A model generated the notes under the pieces. That model searched no databases, was not told where the DNA came from, and was given only the letters and a program-made list of their open reading frames with translations. From contig NZ_LZSX01000027.1 of NCBI RefSeq assembly GCF_001665835.1, positions 32,601-96,600 on the forward strand: a stretch of DNA of 64,000 bases, given 5' to 3'. Made by a program: the position numbers and the translations under genes. Of the stretch, positions 8,887 through 18,773 are shown piece by piece (positions within the stretch are counted from its first letter, which is position 1; each line of letters begins with the position of its first letter). This stretch comes from Mycobacterium colombiense (lineage in GTDB: Bacteria > Actinomycetota > Actinomycetes > Mycobacteriales > Mycobacteriaceae).

Positions 8887-10133
8887 TCGAGACTATCGGC
8901 GGCCTCATCGTCGGCGCCGTCAGAGCCGGCCACCGCCAGCGCGCCTGGCTATCCGGGCTCGCGCTGGCGCTGACACTGGTGGTCGGCATCACCTACCTGG
9001 CGCTCGGGGCGCTACGGATCAATCCCCTGGAATCGACCTACCGGGTCACCATCCGATTACCCGAATCCGGTGGGCTGCTGGCCAACCAAGACGTATCGGT
9101 CCGCGGAATCCGGGTCGGGCGGATCCAGTCGCTGAGGCCCACACCCACCGGCGTCGAGGTCATCGCCACTATCAATGCCAATACCAAGATCCCCGCCACC
9201 AGCCCGGTACGAGTGTCCGGGTTGTCCCCGGCCGGCGAGCAGTACATCGATTTCGAGCCGGCATCTAACACCGGCCCGTTCCTGTCGAACGGCAGCGTGA
9301 TCGGCCCACAACACACCGCCACGCCCATCCCGCTCTCACAAGTGCTCGCCGACGCCGATGGGCTGCTTGCCCAAACCGACCCAAAGAAGCTCGAAATCGT
9401 CAAGCGGGAACTGAGTTTGAGCAAGGAGGGCCCGCAGAAGCTGACCGACATCATCGACGGCTCCACCTTCCTGCTGTCGACGATCGACCCGGTGCTGCCG
9501 CAGACGGTGAGCATGCTCAAGACCAGCCGGGTGGTGCTGACCACCCTCTCCGACAAGAATGCCGGCCTGGGTGCGACGTCGCGCAATGTCGGCGACCTCA
9601 TGACCGGCGTGAACAAGATGGACCGTGGCTACCGCAAATTGGTCGATCAGACCCCGCACGCCCTGTCCACGGTGGACAACCTGTTCGACGACAACTCCGA
9701 CACCATGGTCGGGCTGCTGGCCAATCTGGTGACCACCGCACGGATCATCTACCTCCGTGTCCCGGCGTTGAACGCGGTCTTCCCCGACTATCGCGGCTCC
9801 ACACTCGAGGCCCTGATGACCACCATGCACGAGCATGGACTGTGGGCGACCGCCGACATCTACCCGCGCTACACATGCGACTACGGCACCCCCCGGCGGC
9901 CGTCGTCATCGGCGGATTACCCCGAGCCCTTCCTGTACACCTACTGCCGAGACGACGACCCCCAGGTATTGGTCCGTGGCGCCAAGAACGCGCCCCGACC
10001 GGGCGGTGACGACACCGCGGGGCCACCGCCGGGCGCCGACCTCGGTCAAACGGCAGATCCAACCCCGAAGGGGCGCTTCACCATTCCCACGCCGTACGGC
10101 GGACCGGTGCTGCCGATAGAGCCGCCCCACTAA
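8883..10133 (+). CDS. mceF: MceF-family protein
   Basis: 416 aa. The start at 8883 comes from the ATGA junction with mceE. One transmembrane anchor (about 22-42), the MCE domain with ESGGLLANQDVSVRGIRVGR, and a helical second half. The C-terminal segment has a Cys pair (YTCDYGT, YTYCRDD) and a Pro-rich end (GPPPGADLG). It is the last tunnel subunit. The gap of 36 bases to the next gene contains AAGGAGG, a strong ribosome binding site, so the operon probably continues. Confidence 0.9.
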   Translation: MIETIGGLIVGAVRAGHRQRAWLSGLALALTLVVGITYLALGALRINPLESTYRVTIRLPESGGLLANQDVSVRGIRVGRIQSLRPTPTGVEVIATINANTKIPATSPVRVSGLSPAGEQYIDFEPASNTGPFLSNGSVIGPQHTATPIPLSQVLADADGLLAQTDPKKLEIVKRELSLSKEGPQKLTDIIDGSTFLLSTIDPVLPQTVSMLKTSRVVLTTLSDKNAGLGATSRNVGDLMTGVNKMDRGYRKLVDQTPHALSTVDNLFDDNSDTMVGLLANLVTTARIIYLRVPALNAVFPDYRGSTLEALMTTMHEHGLWATADIYPRYTCDYGTPRRPSSSADYPEPFLYTYCRDDDPQVLVRGAKNAPRPGGDDTAGPPPGADLGQTADPTPKGRFTIPTPYGGPVLPIEPPH

Positions 10134-10169
10134 ATACACGAGCATTCGAGAACGCAAGGAGGCACCACC

Positions 10170-10763
10170 ATGACGATCACCGCCGACCAGGAATGCAGCA
10201 CAAGCGACGACATCGAGAAGCCGCCCGCCGACGAGCAATTGGCCCCGGTGGACGCCGGCAAGCACATCGCAAAAGGCGCCCGGCCGTGGAAACGCTACGC
10301 CCGCATCATGCTCGTCGTCGCCGCCTACGCGGGAGCGGTCGGCCTCGCCGGCGGGCTGGGCTGCAAGCTATGGGACGAGCACGCGGTGGGCCAGGCCGGG
10401 CAGGCCGCCCAGCGGACGGCGGTCAACTATGCCCAGGTGCTGACGAGCATCGATTCCAACCAGGTGGACCAGAACTTCGCTGCCGTACTTGACGGAGCCA
10501 CAGGGGAATTCAAGGACACCTACACCAAAGCCAGTGTTCAGCTTCGGCAGTTGCTCATCGACAACAAGGCCGCGGCGCACGGCACAGTGGTGGACTCTGC
10601 GATCCAATCGCAATCGAAAAACAAGGTGGTGGTGTTGTTGATGGTGGACCAGACGGTCAACAACGCGGTGCGTCCCGACGGCCGGGTAGACCGAAGCCGG
10701 ATGAAGGTCACGATGGAAAACGTCGGTGGCCGCTGGCTGGCCAGCAAAGTCGAATTACCTTAG
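10170..10763 (+). CDS. Mce-associated membrane protein
   Basis: 197 aa with an acidic N-terminal cytoplasmic part (about 1-45), one transmembrane helix (about 47-70, IMLVVAAYAGAVGLAGGLG) and a C-terminal domain of about 120 residues. The layout and the C-terminal VNNAVRPDGRVDRSRMKVTMENVGGRWLASKVE-like end are typical of Mas proteins encoded after mceF; in this family the outer domain has an NTF2-like fold. Such proteins are thought to stabilise the Mce complex. AAGGAGG lies about nine bases before the ATG. Most likely part of the mce operon. Confidence 0.8.
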   Translation: MTITADQECSTSDDIEKPPADEQLAPVDAGKHIAKGARPWKRYARIMLVVAAYAGAVGLAGGLGCKLWDEHAVGQAGQAAQRTAVNYAQVLTSIDSNQVDQNFAAVLDGATGEFKDTYTKASVQLRQLLIDNKAAAHGTVVDSAIQSQSKNKVVVLLMVDQTVNNAVRPDGRVDRSRMKVTMENVGGRWLASKVELP

Positions 10764-10775
10764 GACGTTTCGATT

Positions 10776-11555
10776 ATGCGGATGATCCGGCTTTGGGTCG
10801 CGGCGGCGGCGACGGCGGTGTTGAGCGCACCGGTGGCATCGGCGTCGGCGCAGTCGTTTTGCGGCGATCTCGGCGGCGATTGGGACGGGCAGTACTGCAA
10901 CACCTCGGTGCTGTCCGAGCGAAAAGCCGTTCGCGACATCAAGATGGCGCTGCCCGGTGATCTGGTCGAGAGTCCCACCAGCGGGCCACCCATCCGCGAA
11001 TACCTGCGCAACCTGATGAACAACTGGCGTACCAAGGGCGCTTCAATGGTCCAGGACAGTTGGGGTGAGGAGAACTATCAGGTGTTCCCCCATGGGCGCG
11101 CGCTCACAGTGGCCTTCCACGAGGACTACCACGCCGACGGTCCGGCGTTCAACAACGCCTATCGCACTTTCACCTTCGATATGGCGGGAGGCAGGCAGTT
11201 ACAGCTTGCCGACATCACCAAGCCGGGGGTCGATCCGCTGACCGCCATTCCGCCGTTGGCCGAGCCGTTCATCCAGGAGGCGCTCGACCGCGCGGCATGG
11301 CAGCACAACCTGGGCACGTATCCGTTCACCGTCGATCGATGGACACCGGACAAGGTGTTCTCGGGGGGCTACAAGGCGTGGGCGCTCACGCCCGACGAGC
11401 TGATCCTGTACATGCCGGACTACCCGGTCGGCCACGACTCTCCCATCCAGTACGGGCAGTCCGAGCAATGGTCGATGGACGGAGGCGCCGTCGAGCCACA
11501 CATTCCGCTCAGCGCACTCGGCTCGGTGCTGCGTACGGAATTCGGCGGAGCGTAA
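10776..11555 (+). CDS. Secreted protein with RsiV/DUF3298-like domain
   Basis: 259 aa. A Sec signal peptide (cleavage probably after SASA, about residue 25) and a Cys pair (SFCGDLGGDWDGQYC) start the mature protein. The rest resembles the DUF3298/RsiV-like fold of MPT64-type secreted proteins: a central region with YQVFPHGRALTVAFHEDYHADG and the C-terminal segment FTVDRWTPDKVFSGGYKAWALTPDELILYMPDYPVGHD. It starts 12 bases after the Mce-associated gene, so it belongs to the same transcript. The activity is unknown; the family call rests on remembered motifs and is moderately secure. Confidence 0.7.
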   Translation: MRMIRLWVAAAATAVLSAPVASASAQSFCGDLGGDWDGQYCNTSVLSERKAVRDIKMALPGDLVESPTSGPPIREYLRNLMNNWRTKGASMVQDSWGEENYQVFPHGRALTVAFHEDYHADGPAFNNAYRTFTFDMAGGRQLQLADITKPGVDPLTAIPPLAEPFIQEALDRAAWQHNLGTYPFTVDRWTPDKVFSGGYKAWALTPDELILYMPDYPVGHDSPIQYGQSEQWSMDGGAVEPHIPLSALGSVLRTEFGGA

Positions 11556-11684
11556 CGGGGATAGACGTCTGATGACCTCGGGTACAACGCTGCGTCCAGT
11601 CGTGCGTGGTCGGCTCACCGACTGCGCGATTCCGGTCGTCTACCGATCGCCCGGACAGCCGCCGCTGCGGCTACGGTGATCTGT

Positions 11685-12947
11685 ATGCCGTCGGCTGGCC
11701 GCTCGTCCGCAGATCAGGTAAAGCGGCGCCCGAAGGACCGCAAGGTCCAGATCGCCCGCGCCGCCACCGATGCGTTCAGCGAGTTGGGCTATCACGCGGT
11801 CAGCATGGAGAACATCGCGGCGCGGGTGGGAATCTCCGCGGCCGCGTTGTACCGCCACTCGCAGGGCAAATACGACTTATTCCGCGACGTCTTCTTGGCG
11901 CTGGGGCAGCAACTCGTCGACGCCACGGCATTCGCGGATGCTTTGCCAGCCGGTGGCGATCCCGAGGAACAACTTCGCGCGCTCACCGCTGCGCTCATCG
12001 ACACCACAATCGTGAACCGCACCGCCGGCGGACTGTATCGGTGGGAGGGTCGCTACCTGAGGGGCGACGATCAGCGCGCCCTGGCCGAACAGATCAAACT
12101 GATCAACCGGCGCCTGCAGCGTCCGCTGATGAGGCTGCGGCCGAAATTGACGTCGCGGCAACGCTGGATCTTGTCCGCGGCCACCCTGAGTGTCATCGGC
12201 AGCATCACCGACCACCGGTCCCGCCTGGGTAATGCCGAGATCCGCGCGGCCCTGGCCGATATCGCTACCGCGGTGTTGCATGCCGAGTTGCCGAGCCTGC
12301 GGGATCGCGGATCCGACCAGTCGCGGTCTTCGACGCTGACCAGCGCGGCCGGAAGCTATGAGCTTCTCTTGCACGAATCGATGCGCCTATTCAACGAGCG
12401 CGGCTATCGCGAAACCGGGATGGAAGACATCGCCGCGGCGGTCGGCATACCGGTCGCCAGCATCTATCAATACTTTCCGGGGAAGGCCGCCATTTTGGCG
12501 GTCTACTACCGGCGCGCCGCCGACCAACTCTCCGGCGACCTGTCCAGCATTCTGGCCACCAACGCCGACCCGGAACAGGCGCTCGCGCAACTCATCGAGG
12601 CCTACGTCACCCGGTCATTCGCCAACCCCGAACTGGCCTGCGTGTACTACACCGAGCGTCACAACCTTCCGGACACAGACGCGGTGTTGCTCTACAACAT
12701 TCAGCGCTCCACCGTCGAATCCTGGGCTAGCCTCGCCGTCGCGGCCAGCCCGGAACTCACCCTCGGCCGCGCCCGCTACGCCGTACACGCCGCGTTCGCG
12801 CTCGCGGTGGACACCGGGCGCCTGGTCTACCCCAACACCAGTGCGGCCGCGAGCCTCACGGTGCGCCGCCTGATGGAGGTCACGGTGCTGGGACGACCGG
12901 CCGCAGCAGCCCGTAACGCGCCCCGGGCCGGCCGGCAGCGGCACTGA
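11685..12947 (+). CDS. Tandem double-TetR transcriptional regulator (Mce3R type)
   Basis: About 420 aa with two complete TetR-type units in one chain. The first helix-turn-helix is near residues 17-60 (MENIAARVGISAAALYRHSQGKYDLF) and the second near 228-272 (MEDIAAAVGIPVASIYQYFPGKAAIL), each followed by a helical ligand/dimer region. This architecture is known from M. tuberculosis Mce3R, which also begins with an RRPKDRK motif like this one and controls mce3. Unlike mce3R, this gene lies downstream of the mce operon on the same strand, about 130 bases after the secreted protein. ATG 11685 was preferred; GTG 11676 is in frame. Probable repressor of the mce operon. Confidence 0.82.
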   Translation: MPSAGRSSADQVKRRPKDRKVQIARAATDAFSELGYHAVSMENIAARVGISAAALYRHSQGKYDLFRDVFLALGQQLVDATAFADALPAGGDPEEQLRALTAALIDTTIVNRTAGGLYRWEGRYLRGDDQRALAEQIKLINRRLQRPLMRLRPKLTSRQRWILSAATLSVIGSITDHRSRLGNAEIRAALADIATAVLHAELPSLRDRGSDQSRSSTLTSAAGSYELLLHESMRLFNERGYRETGMEDIAAAVGIPVASIYQYFPGKAAILAVYYRRAADQLSGDLSSILATNADPEQALAQLIEAYVTRSFANPELACVYYTERHNLPDTDAVLLYNIQRSTVESWASLAVAASPELTLGRARYAVHAAFALAVDTGRLVYPNTSAAASLTVRRLMEVTVLGRPAAAARNAPRAGRQRH

Positions 12948-13223
12948 CAGGGTTTCGGGGACGGTCCTCGGCCGAAGAATGAATCTCCACTTGCTAGTTG
13001 GACATTCACCCTCCCGGAGCATCCGGGCCGTTCGAACGTCCCGTTCCGGCACCGCATCTCCGTAATGGACCGCGGTTCCTGAGCGCTGCCGATCGGCGGA
13101 CGGCACTACCGGGTCGCACGAACAACCATTAACATAGATGCGTCTAATCCGCGCGCCGGGGCGGGCGGTGCTCATCACTTCGGGTGGGCCGGCTTCGACC
13201 CGGCAGCGCCCCGCGCGAAAGGC

Positions 13224-13454
13224 ATGCCCATGCTCGCCAGGATTCGCACACTCCTGGAGTATCAGTTGACCATCGCCGAACTGCTGGGCCTGGCAATACT
13301 GCTGGGGACCCCGTACCTGATCGTCGGCGTGATCTGGTCGAGCACCCACACCCAGCATCTGCACGACATGCATGGGGCCGATCTGGTGGTGTCGTTCCTC
13401 GGCTCGATCGTGTCATGGCCGGTGCTGCTTTTCGCCAACGTGTGTATGACTTAG
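13224..13454 (+). CDS. Small membrane protein
   Basis: 76 aa, two predicted membrane helices (about 18-40 and 53-73) joined by a short loop with two His (THTQHLHDMHG). GAAAGG precedes the ATG; a second ATG six bases on is possible. The next gene, also a small membrane protein, starts nine bases after the stop, and the two are probably cotranscribed. TTAACAT at about 13129 may be part of a promoter. No family is recognised. Likely cell-envelope accessory protein of unknown function. Confidence 0.65.
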   Translation: MPMLARIRTLLEYQLTIAELLGLAILLGTPYLIVGVIWSSTHTQHLHDMHGADLVVSFLGSIVSWPVLLFANVCMT

Positions 13455-13463
13455 GGGGCTCGC

Positions 13464-13811
13464 ATGGTCAACCGCGGGCCGCTGATCGTCTTCGCTGCCG
13501 TGGTGTTCCTGGCCGGGGGGCTCTTCGCGCTGTACCTCCCGGTATTCATCGACGCCTACGATCAGTTCGGCTGGCAAGTCAAGTGCGGCAACGGTTTTAC
13601 GACAGAGCTGAACCAGGCGTCAAGCGCGGTCGGCCCGGCGGGCACCAACTACGTTGACCAATGCGGTAACGCGCTGATGGTGCGACGCCTGTGGGCCATC
13701 CCGACGGCGGTCCTGGGCGGGATGGCCCTGACTTGGCGGGCAGCAGCGGTACTCGCCCATGACCACCGGCGGCCGGCGCCATCAAGGTCCGCGGCGCAAT
13801 CTCCATCCTGA
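13464..13811 (+). CDS. Small membrane protein with extracellular Cys pair
   Basis: 115 aa. Two membrane helices (about 6-28 and 74-93) flank a loop of about 45 residues containing two Cys (VKCGNGF, DQCGNAL) that would lie outside and could form a disulfide. The C-terminus is short and basic (HDHRRPAPSRS). AGGGGGC precedes the ATG. It is paired with the 76-aa membrane protein upstream. I do not recognise the function; the layout is common among conserved mycobacterial proteins of unknown role. Confidence 0.65.
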   Translation: MVNRGPLIVFAAVVFLAGGLFALYLPVFIDAYDQFGWQVKCGNGFTTELNQASSAVGPAGTNYVDQCGNALMVRRLWAIPTAVLGGMALTWRAAAVLAHDHRRPAPSRSAAQSPS

Positions 13812-13867
13812 GACCGATGGCGGCTAATGCAGGACCAAACACCCTGTGAATAACTAGCTTTCGCCGA

Positions 13868-14035
13868 CTACCGCGTGCTCTCGTCGGGAAGATCGTGCCG
13901 AGATTGATGCAATCCCGGGCCGTCAGGATCTTCGTCCTGGTGATCGAGTTCCTCCTGCAGCTTGCGCTGTTCCTCGGTTGCCTTCCGCGCGTCCTCGGGC
14001 GCAGCGGGCGGGTCGAAGTTGACTTGCTGATCCAC
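13868..14035 (-). CDS. Small charged protein, 55 aa
   Basis: Open frame with a GTG start at 14035 and GAGGAGAT a few bases upstream, ending in TAG at 13870-13868. The protein begins MDQQVNFDPPAAPEDAR and is strongly hydrophilic: a central helix (ARKATEEQRKLQEELDHQDE) that could form a coiled coil, and an Asp/Gly/His-rich tail. No Cys, no membrane segment. Codon third positions are G/C-rich, as in neighbouring genes, and the ribosome binding site is good. Likely a real small cytosolic protein; function unknown. Confidence 0.55.
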   Translation of the reverse strand: MDQQVNFDPPAAPEDARKATEEQRKLQEELDHQDEDPDGPGLHQSRHDLPDESTR

Positions 14036-14159
14036 CGAGATCTCCTCTGAACGTCTGCACTGCCTCTACTCAGGATCTCCCGAATGGCGGGCCCCGAAAC
14101 CCGGCCAACCTTGACGGTGCCGATCGCGCTGCTCACGGCGCCGCGGGGGTCAATATTGC

Positions 14160-14552
14160 TTGACCACCGAGCGCGGCGCCCTCGGCCTCGGCATGGAATC
14201 GAAGGCGCAAACCCGGGCCAGAAGCGCCCTGGCCGCCGGACAGACCGCAACATCGGCGGCCGGCGTCGCGGCGGCGGACCAGGAGCAGGGACGCTCCCGC
14301 CGACGGCCGCGATCGGTCGTCGACCCCGGATACCGCTACGAATTCATCGAGGCCGATGACGAAGCAGCCGAGGTCGCATCGGCAGCGCCGGATCGGTATC
14401 GGCCCTCGGGCTCCGGCGGCTCGATACAGGGCTTCGCCGGCACGCTACCCAAGCCGGACGTGCGCGCTTCGGGCCTGATCACGTTGGCCGGCAACGAATC
14501 CGGTGACGGCGCCCGTATACCGATGCTGCCGGAGAGCTGGGGCGGCCCTTAG
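14160..14552 (+). pseudogene. Orphan PPE C-terminal domain (PPE-PPW type)
   Basis: 130-codon frame opening with TTG. The second half matches the conserved C-terminal region of PPE-PPW proteins: a basic RSRRRPR stretch followed by GYRYEFIE, then GFAGT at residues 91-95, ASGLITLAGNESGDGARIP and the closing PMLPESW (PxxPxxW) at 121-127. The roughly 180-residue PPE domain that should precede it is absent, both in this frame and upstream. No ribosome binding site is visible before the TTG. Two readings: a relic of a deleted PPE gene, or a gene that kept only the tail domain. I favour a remnant. Confidence 0.6.
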
Positions 14553-14573
14553 GGCGCGCCCTCCGTGGTGCGG

Positions 14574-15374
<801 letters not shown>

Positions 15375-15402
15375 CTAACCCCAGCTGGGGTTGGCGTTAC
15401 TC

Positions 15403-16302
15403 CTACTTGAGGGTCGCGGTCAGGTAGCCGGACGCTTCGCCGAATGAGGCCAGCTCGTCCTTGGGTACCGCGAAACCCTGGGCGGCGAAAGCCTGCTCGG
15501 TGGTCTCGATGTCGATTCGCCAACCGCGTGCGGCCAGGTATTCGCCGGCGGGATTGCGGTCGCCGGTGTAGAACAACTCGGCCAGATTGATGTTGGAGCC
15601 GATGCGCTGCGACCGCTCGGTCAGCTTCTGCGCCCAATCCGCGGGAATGTCGCGCAGGTCCATGTGTTCGGTGGCGATCCGGCTGCCCGGCGCCGAAACG
15701 GCGACGATGTTGTCGAACAACCGGTCTTGCGCCTCGGGCGGCAGGTAAACCAGAAGCCCCTCGGCGCTCCACGCGGTCGGCTTTTGCGCATCGAACCCGG
15801 CGGCCGCGAGGGCAGACGGCCAGTCGTCGCGCAGGTCCATCGACACGGTGCGGCGCTCCGCGGTGGGTGTGGCGCCCAGATCGGCCAGGGTCCGGGTCTT
15901 GAATTCGATCACCTCGGGCTGGTCGATCTCGTACACGACCGTGCCCGCCGGCCAGGGCAGCCGGTAGGCCCTGGTGTCCAGGCCGGACGCCAAAATGACG
16001 GCCTGCTGGATACCCGATTCGGTCGCCCGCACGAAGAAGTCATCGAAGAACCGGGTGCGCACCGTGATCTGCTCCTTCACGGCTTGGCGGTTCAGCAGCG
16101 GATCGTCGCTGCGGTCAAGCTGGTTGTCGAGGAGCTTGATGAAGACATCGCTTCCCACCGCACGGACCAGCGGATCGGCCCAGGGGTCGTTCAGCAAGGC
16201 GTCCGGGCCCTGGGACGCGATCGCTCGCTGCGCGGCGACTGCCGTTGCGGTGGCCCCGACGCTGGACGCCAGATCCCATGTGTCGTTCTCGGTGCGGGCC
16301 AC
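15403..16302 (-). CDS. SAM-dependent methyltransferase, LCMT-like mycobacterial family (TIGR00027)
   Basis: 299 aa from GTG 16302 ([16 protein letters not shown], the usual start of this family, with GGAGAGGAG in front); ATG 16308 sits directly on the ribosome binding site and is less likely. Conserved segments: [36 protein letters not shown] (SAM-binding), [12 protein letters not shown] and [10 protein letters not shown], then [15 protein letters not shown]. Mycobacteria carry many paralogues of this family of leucine-carboxyl-methyltransferase-like proteins; substrates are mostly unknown, some modify lipids or polyketides. A second member of the family is at 39342-40232. Confidence 0.88.
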   Translation of the reverse strand: MARTENDTWDLASSVGATATAVAAQRAIASQGPDALLNDPWADPLVRAVGSDVFIKLLDNQLDRSDDPLLNRQAVKEQITVRTRFFDDFFVRATESGIQQAVILASGLDTRAYRLPWPAGTVVYEIDQPEVIEFKTRTLADLGATPTAERRTVSMDLRDDWPSALAAAGFDAQKPTAWSAEGLLVYLPPEAQDRLFDNIVAVSAPGSRIATEHMDLRDIPADWAQKLTERSQRIGSNINLAELFYTGDRNPAGEYLAARGWRIDIETTEQAFAAQGFAVPKDELASFGEASGYLTATLK

Positions 16303-16462
16303 GCCCATCTCCTCTCCGCGACCTGCGCGCATTTAGTTAGCTTATTTAAGCGACTCCTCAACTGTACTCCTTGGCGCGCGGGCCGCCGATTCAAGCGGCG
16401 CCGACCGTGCCAGGCAAGGCCCCGGGGAATGTGGTGGTAGGGCGCGGGTGTTCGCTGTAGGT

Positions 16463-16885
16463 ATGGCTGACGAAATCGAATTGAGCCCGCGGGGTTGGGT
16501 GCGCGACCAGACCGAACAGATTTTGAGTCGGGGCACGACCGATGGAGTCGAGGTCTTCGATCGGCCGATCGTTCTGCTGACCGTCACCGGGGCGAAGTCC
16601 GGCAAGCAGCGCTACGTCCCGTTGATGCGGGTCGAGAAGGATGGCCGCTACGTCATCGTCGCGTCGCACGGCGGCGCCCCTGAGCATCCGGTTTGGTATT
16701 TCAATCTGAAGGCGAATCCTGCGGTGACGCTGCAAGACGGTGACAAGGTTGTCAGGTTGACGGCTCGTGAGCTCGAGGGAACCGAGCGCGAGGAGTGGTG
16801 GCAGCGGGCCGTTGAGGCGTTTCCTCCCTACGCGGAATACAAGACGAAGACGGCGCGACAGATCCCCGTTTTCGTGTTGGAGTAG
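16463..16885 (+). CDS. Deazaflavin (F420)-dependent nitroreductase, Ddn family
   Basis: 140 aa, the usual size for the Ddn/FDOR-A family. Start ATG 16463 (MADEIELSPRGWVRDQ). Signature segments: LTVTGAKSGKQRYVPLMRV with the GxKSG/R motif binding the F420 phosphate, YVIVASHGGAPEHPVWYFNLKANP, and the C-terminal WWQRAVEAFPPYAEYKTKTARQIPVF region. Family members reduce quinones or nitroimidazoles with reduced F420, or act as small F420-binding reductases. It is divergent from the methyltransferase gene. A terminator-like structure follows. Confidence 0.88.
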   Translation: MADEIELSPRGWVRDQTEQILSRGTTDGVEVFDRPIVLLTVTGAKSGKQRYVPLMRVEKDGRYVIVASHGGAPEHPVWYFNLKANPAVTLQDGDKVVRLTARELEGTEREEWWQRAVEAFPPYAEYKTKTARQIPVFVLE

Positions 16886-16889
16886 TCGC

Positions 16890-16936
16890 TTTCGGCCCCC
16901 TGGCGGGCCCCTTGGCACTGGGTGCCGAAAAAATTT
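16890..16936 (+). terminator. Candidate terminator after the Ddn-like gene
   Basis: Nested inverted repeats: outer arms TTTCGGC (16890-16896) and GCCGAAA (16924-16930), inner hairpin GGCAC-TGG-GTGCC (16914-16926), followed by AAAAATTT. The arms share bases, so two alternative folds are possible. It lies five bases after the Ddn-like stop. Without a clean U-tract this is a tentative call. Confidence 0.4.
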
Positions 16937-17143
16937 GCATTCGATATGCACTCGGCTGGTCCGGTTGACCCCCTGTGTCCTGCCCACCTACCTTCGAACG
17001 CATAGGCCAGGCATGCCCCGACGAACAATGACGTTCAGGTAGTTGTAATCGCCTGCGCTACACGGCTTTACATATCTTCGGCCTGCCGTGACCGGGCGGA
17101 TATCGAAAAGCCCACCGCCGATGACCAATTCAGGGGAGGGCCA

Positions 17144-18760
17144 GTGCAACACGTGAAACAGCCAGAACCGCAGGGCATGGAGGATGGCGCTCCGTCTCGA
17201 CGCGACCGGGTGCGTGAGGTCCTGCAATACGATCTGCCGGCCTCGTTGGTGGTCTTCCTGGTGGCGCTGCCGTTGTCGCTCGGAATCGCGATCGCCTCGG
17301 ACGCGCCAGTTCTCGCCGGCCTGATTGCAGCGATCGTCGGGGGAGTCGTCGGCGGATGGATCGGCGGATCGCCGTTACAGGTCAGTGGCCCGGCGGCTGG
17401 GCTGACCGTTGTCGTCGCTGAACTGGTCTCGCAGTTTGGCTGGGCCATCACATGTTTCATCACGGTGATCGCCGGGATCCTGCAAGTCCTGTTGGGGTTC
17501 AGCCGCATTGCCCGAGCCGCCCTGGCGATATCACCGGTGGTGGTGCATGCGATGCTGGCAGGCATCGGCATCACGATTGCGCTACAGCAGGTGCATGTGC
17601 TGCTGGGCGGCGCCTCGAAGAGCTCGGCCTGGAGCAATGTCACCGGACTGCCCGCACAGATCATGGGTGCGCACCGGCCGGGGCTTGTCCTGGGTCTCCT
17701 CGTGATCGCCATTCTGGTTGCCTGGCGTTGGGTTCCGGCCCGGGTGGCCAAGGTCCCCGGCCCACTCGTCGCAATCGTGGCGGTCACGGCCATTTCAGTG
17801 ATCTTCCCGTTCAACGTATCCCGCATCCTGCTGGATGGCTCAGTGCTCGATGCACTGCGGCTGCCGTCGGTGCCGCACGGGAATTGGGGTGCTGTCGTCG
17901 TCGCCGTCATCACCGTCACATTGATCACCAGCGTGCAGAGCCTGCTGACGGCGGTATCGATCGATCGCATGCACACCGGCGCGCGAACCGACTTCAACCG
18001 CGAGCTGATCGGGCAGGGCGCGGCGAACATCGCGTCGGGTGCCATCGGTGGGCTTCCCATAGCCGGCGTCATCGTGCGCAGCGCCGCCAACGTGAACGCC
18101 GGCGCCAAGACGCGCGCCTCGACGATCATGCACGGCGTCTGGATACTGCTGTTCGCCGTGCCATTCGCGGGACTCGTCGAAAAGATCCCCACCGCAGCGC
18201 TTGCGGGCCTGCTCATCGTCATCGGCATCGAGCTCTTGAAGCCCGCGCACATCGAAACCGCTTTGCGCAACGGCGATCTCGCCGTCTACCTGGTGACCGT
18301 GGTTTGCGTCGTCTTCCTCAACCTGCTGCACGGCGTCATGATCGGCCTGGCGCTGGCCGTCGCCGTGACCGGTTGGCGGGTGGTGCGAGCCAGGATCGAG
18401 GCCGAGCCCGTCGGTGACGGGTGGCACGTCGTCGTCGAGGGCGCGTGCACCTTCCTGGCTCTACCCCGGCTGACCGGAGTCCTGGCGTCAGTGCCCGAAC
18501 GCACTTCGGTCACCATCCACCTGCTCACGAATTATCTCGATCACGCGGCGCACCAAGCGATCAGCGACTGGCAACGACGGCACTGCGCTACCGGCGGACA
18601 GGTCCATGTTCGTGACATGGTCGACACGAGTGAATCTGACGCCCTGGCCGCCACCGGTCTCATGGAATCCGTTGGTCCCGCAGGGAAGTCATCGAAGGCT
18701 AACCGCCGTAACGTGCACCTGAGCCTCGTCGAGGAGTTGTCCGCGTCAGGGGCCAAGTAA
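17144..18760 (+). CDS. SulP-family inorganic anion transporter
   Basis: 538 aa from GTG 17144, with GGGGAGGG just upstream. About 10-12 membrane segments cover residues 30-415. SulP features: the QYDLPASLVVFLVALPLSLGIAIA first helix, GGSPLQVSGPAAGLTVVVAEL, and the loop GGLPIAGVIVRSAANVNAGAKTRASTI. The C-terminal 120 residues form a STAS-like domain (TFLALPRLTGVLASVPERTSVTI). Close relatives are the BicA/bicarbonate and sulfate-type transporters; M. tuberculosis Rv3273 is a SulP fused to carbonic anhydrase, but no such domain is present here. The substrate (bicarbonate, sulfate or other anion) cannot be decided. Confidence 0.88.
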   Translation: MQHVKQPEPQGMEDGAPSRRDRVREVLQYDLPASLVVFLVALPLSLGIAIASDAPVLAGLIAAIVGGVVGGWIGGSPLQVSGPAAGLTVVVAELVSQFGWAITCFITVIAGILQVLLGFSRIARAALAISPVVVHAMLAGIGITIALQQVHVLLGGASKSSAWSNVTGLPAQIMGAHRPGLVLGLLVIAILVAWRWVPARVAKVPGPLVAIVAVTAISVIFPFNVSRILLDGSVLDALRLPSVPHGNWGAVVVAVITVTLITSVQSLLTAVSIDRMHTGARTDFNRELIGQGAANIASGAIGGLPIAGVIVRSAANVNAGAKTRASTIMHGVWILLFAVPFAGLVEKIPTAALAGLLIVIGIELLKPAHIETALRNGDLAVYLVTVVCVVFLNLLHGVMIGLALAVAVTGWRVVRARIEAEPVGDGWHVVVEGACTFLALPRLTGVLASVPERTSVTIHLLTNYLDHAAHQAISDWQRRHCATGGQVHVRDMVDTSESDALAATGLMESVGPAGKSSKANRRNVHLSLVEELSASGAK

Positions 18761-18773
18761 CCGCCCGGCGCGG

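Noticed and set aside
880..13150. Shared CCATTAACAT ... GCGTCTA sequence at about 887 and 13125
   Set aside because: Only about 17 matching bases with different spacing; the first is in the wrong orientation for the nearby minus-strand gene, so common promoter-like AT content is the simplest explanation.
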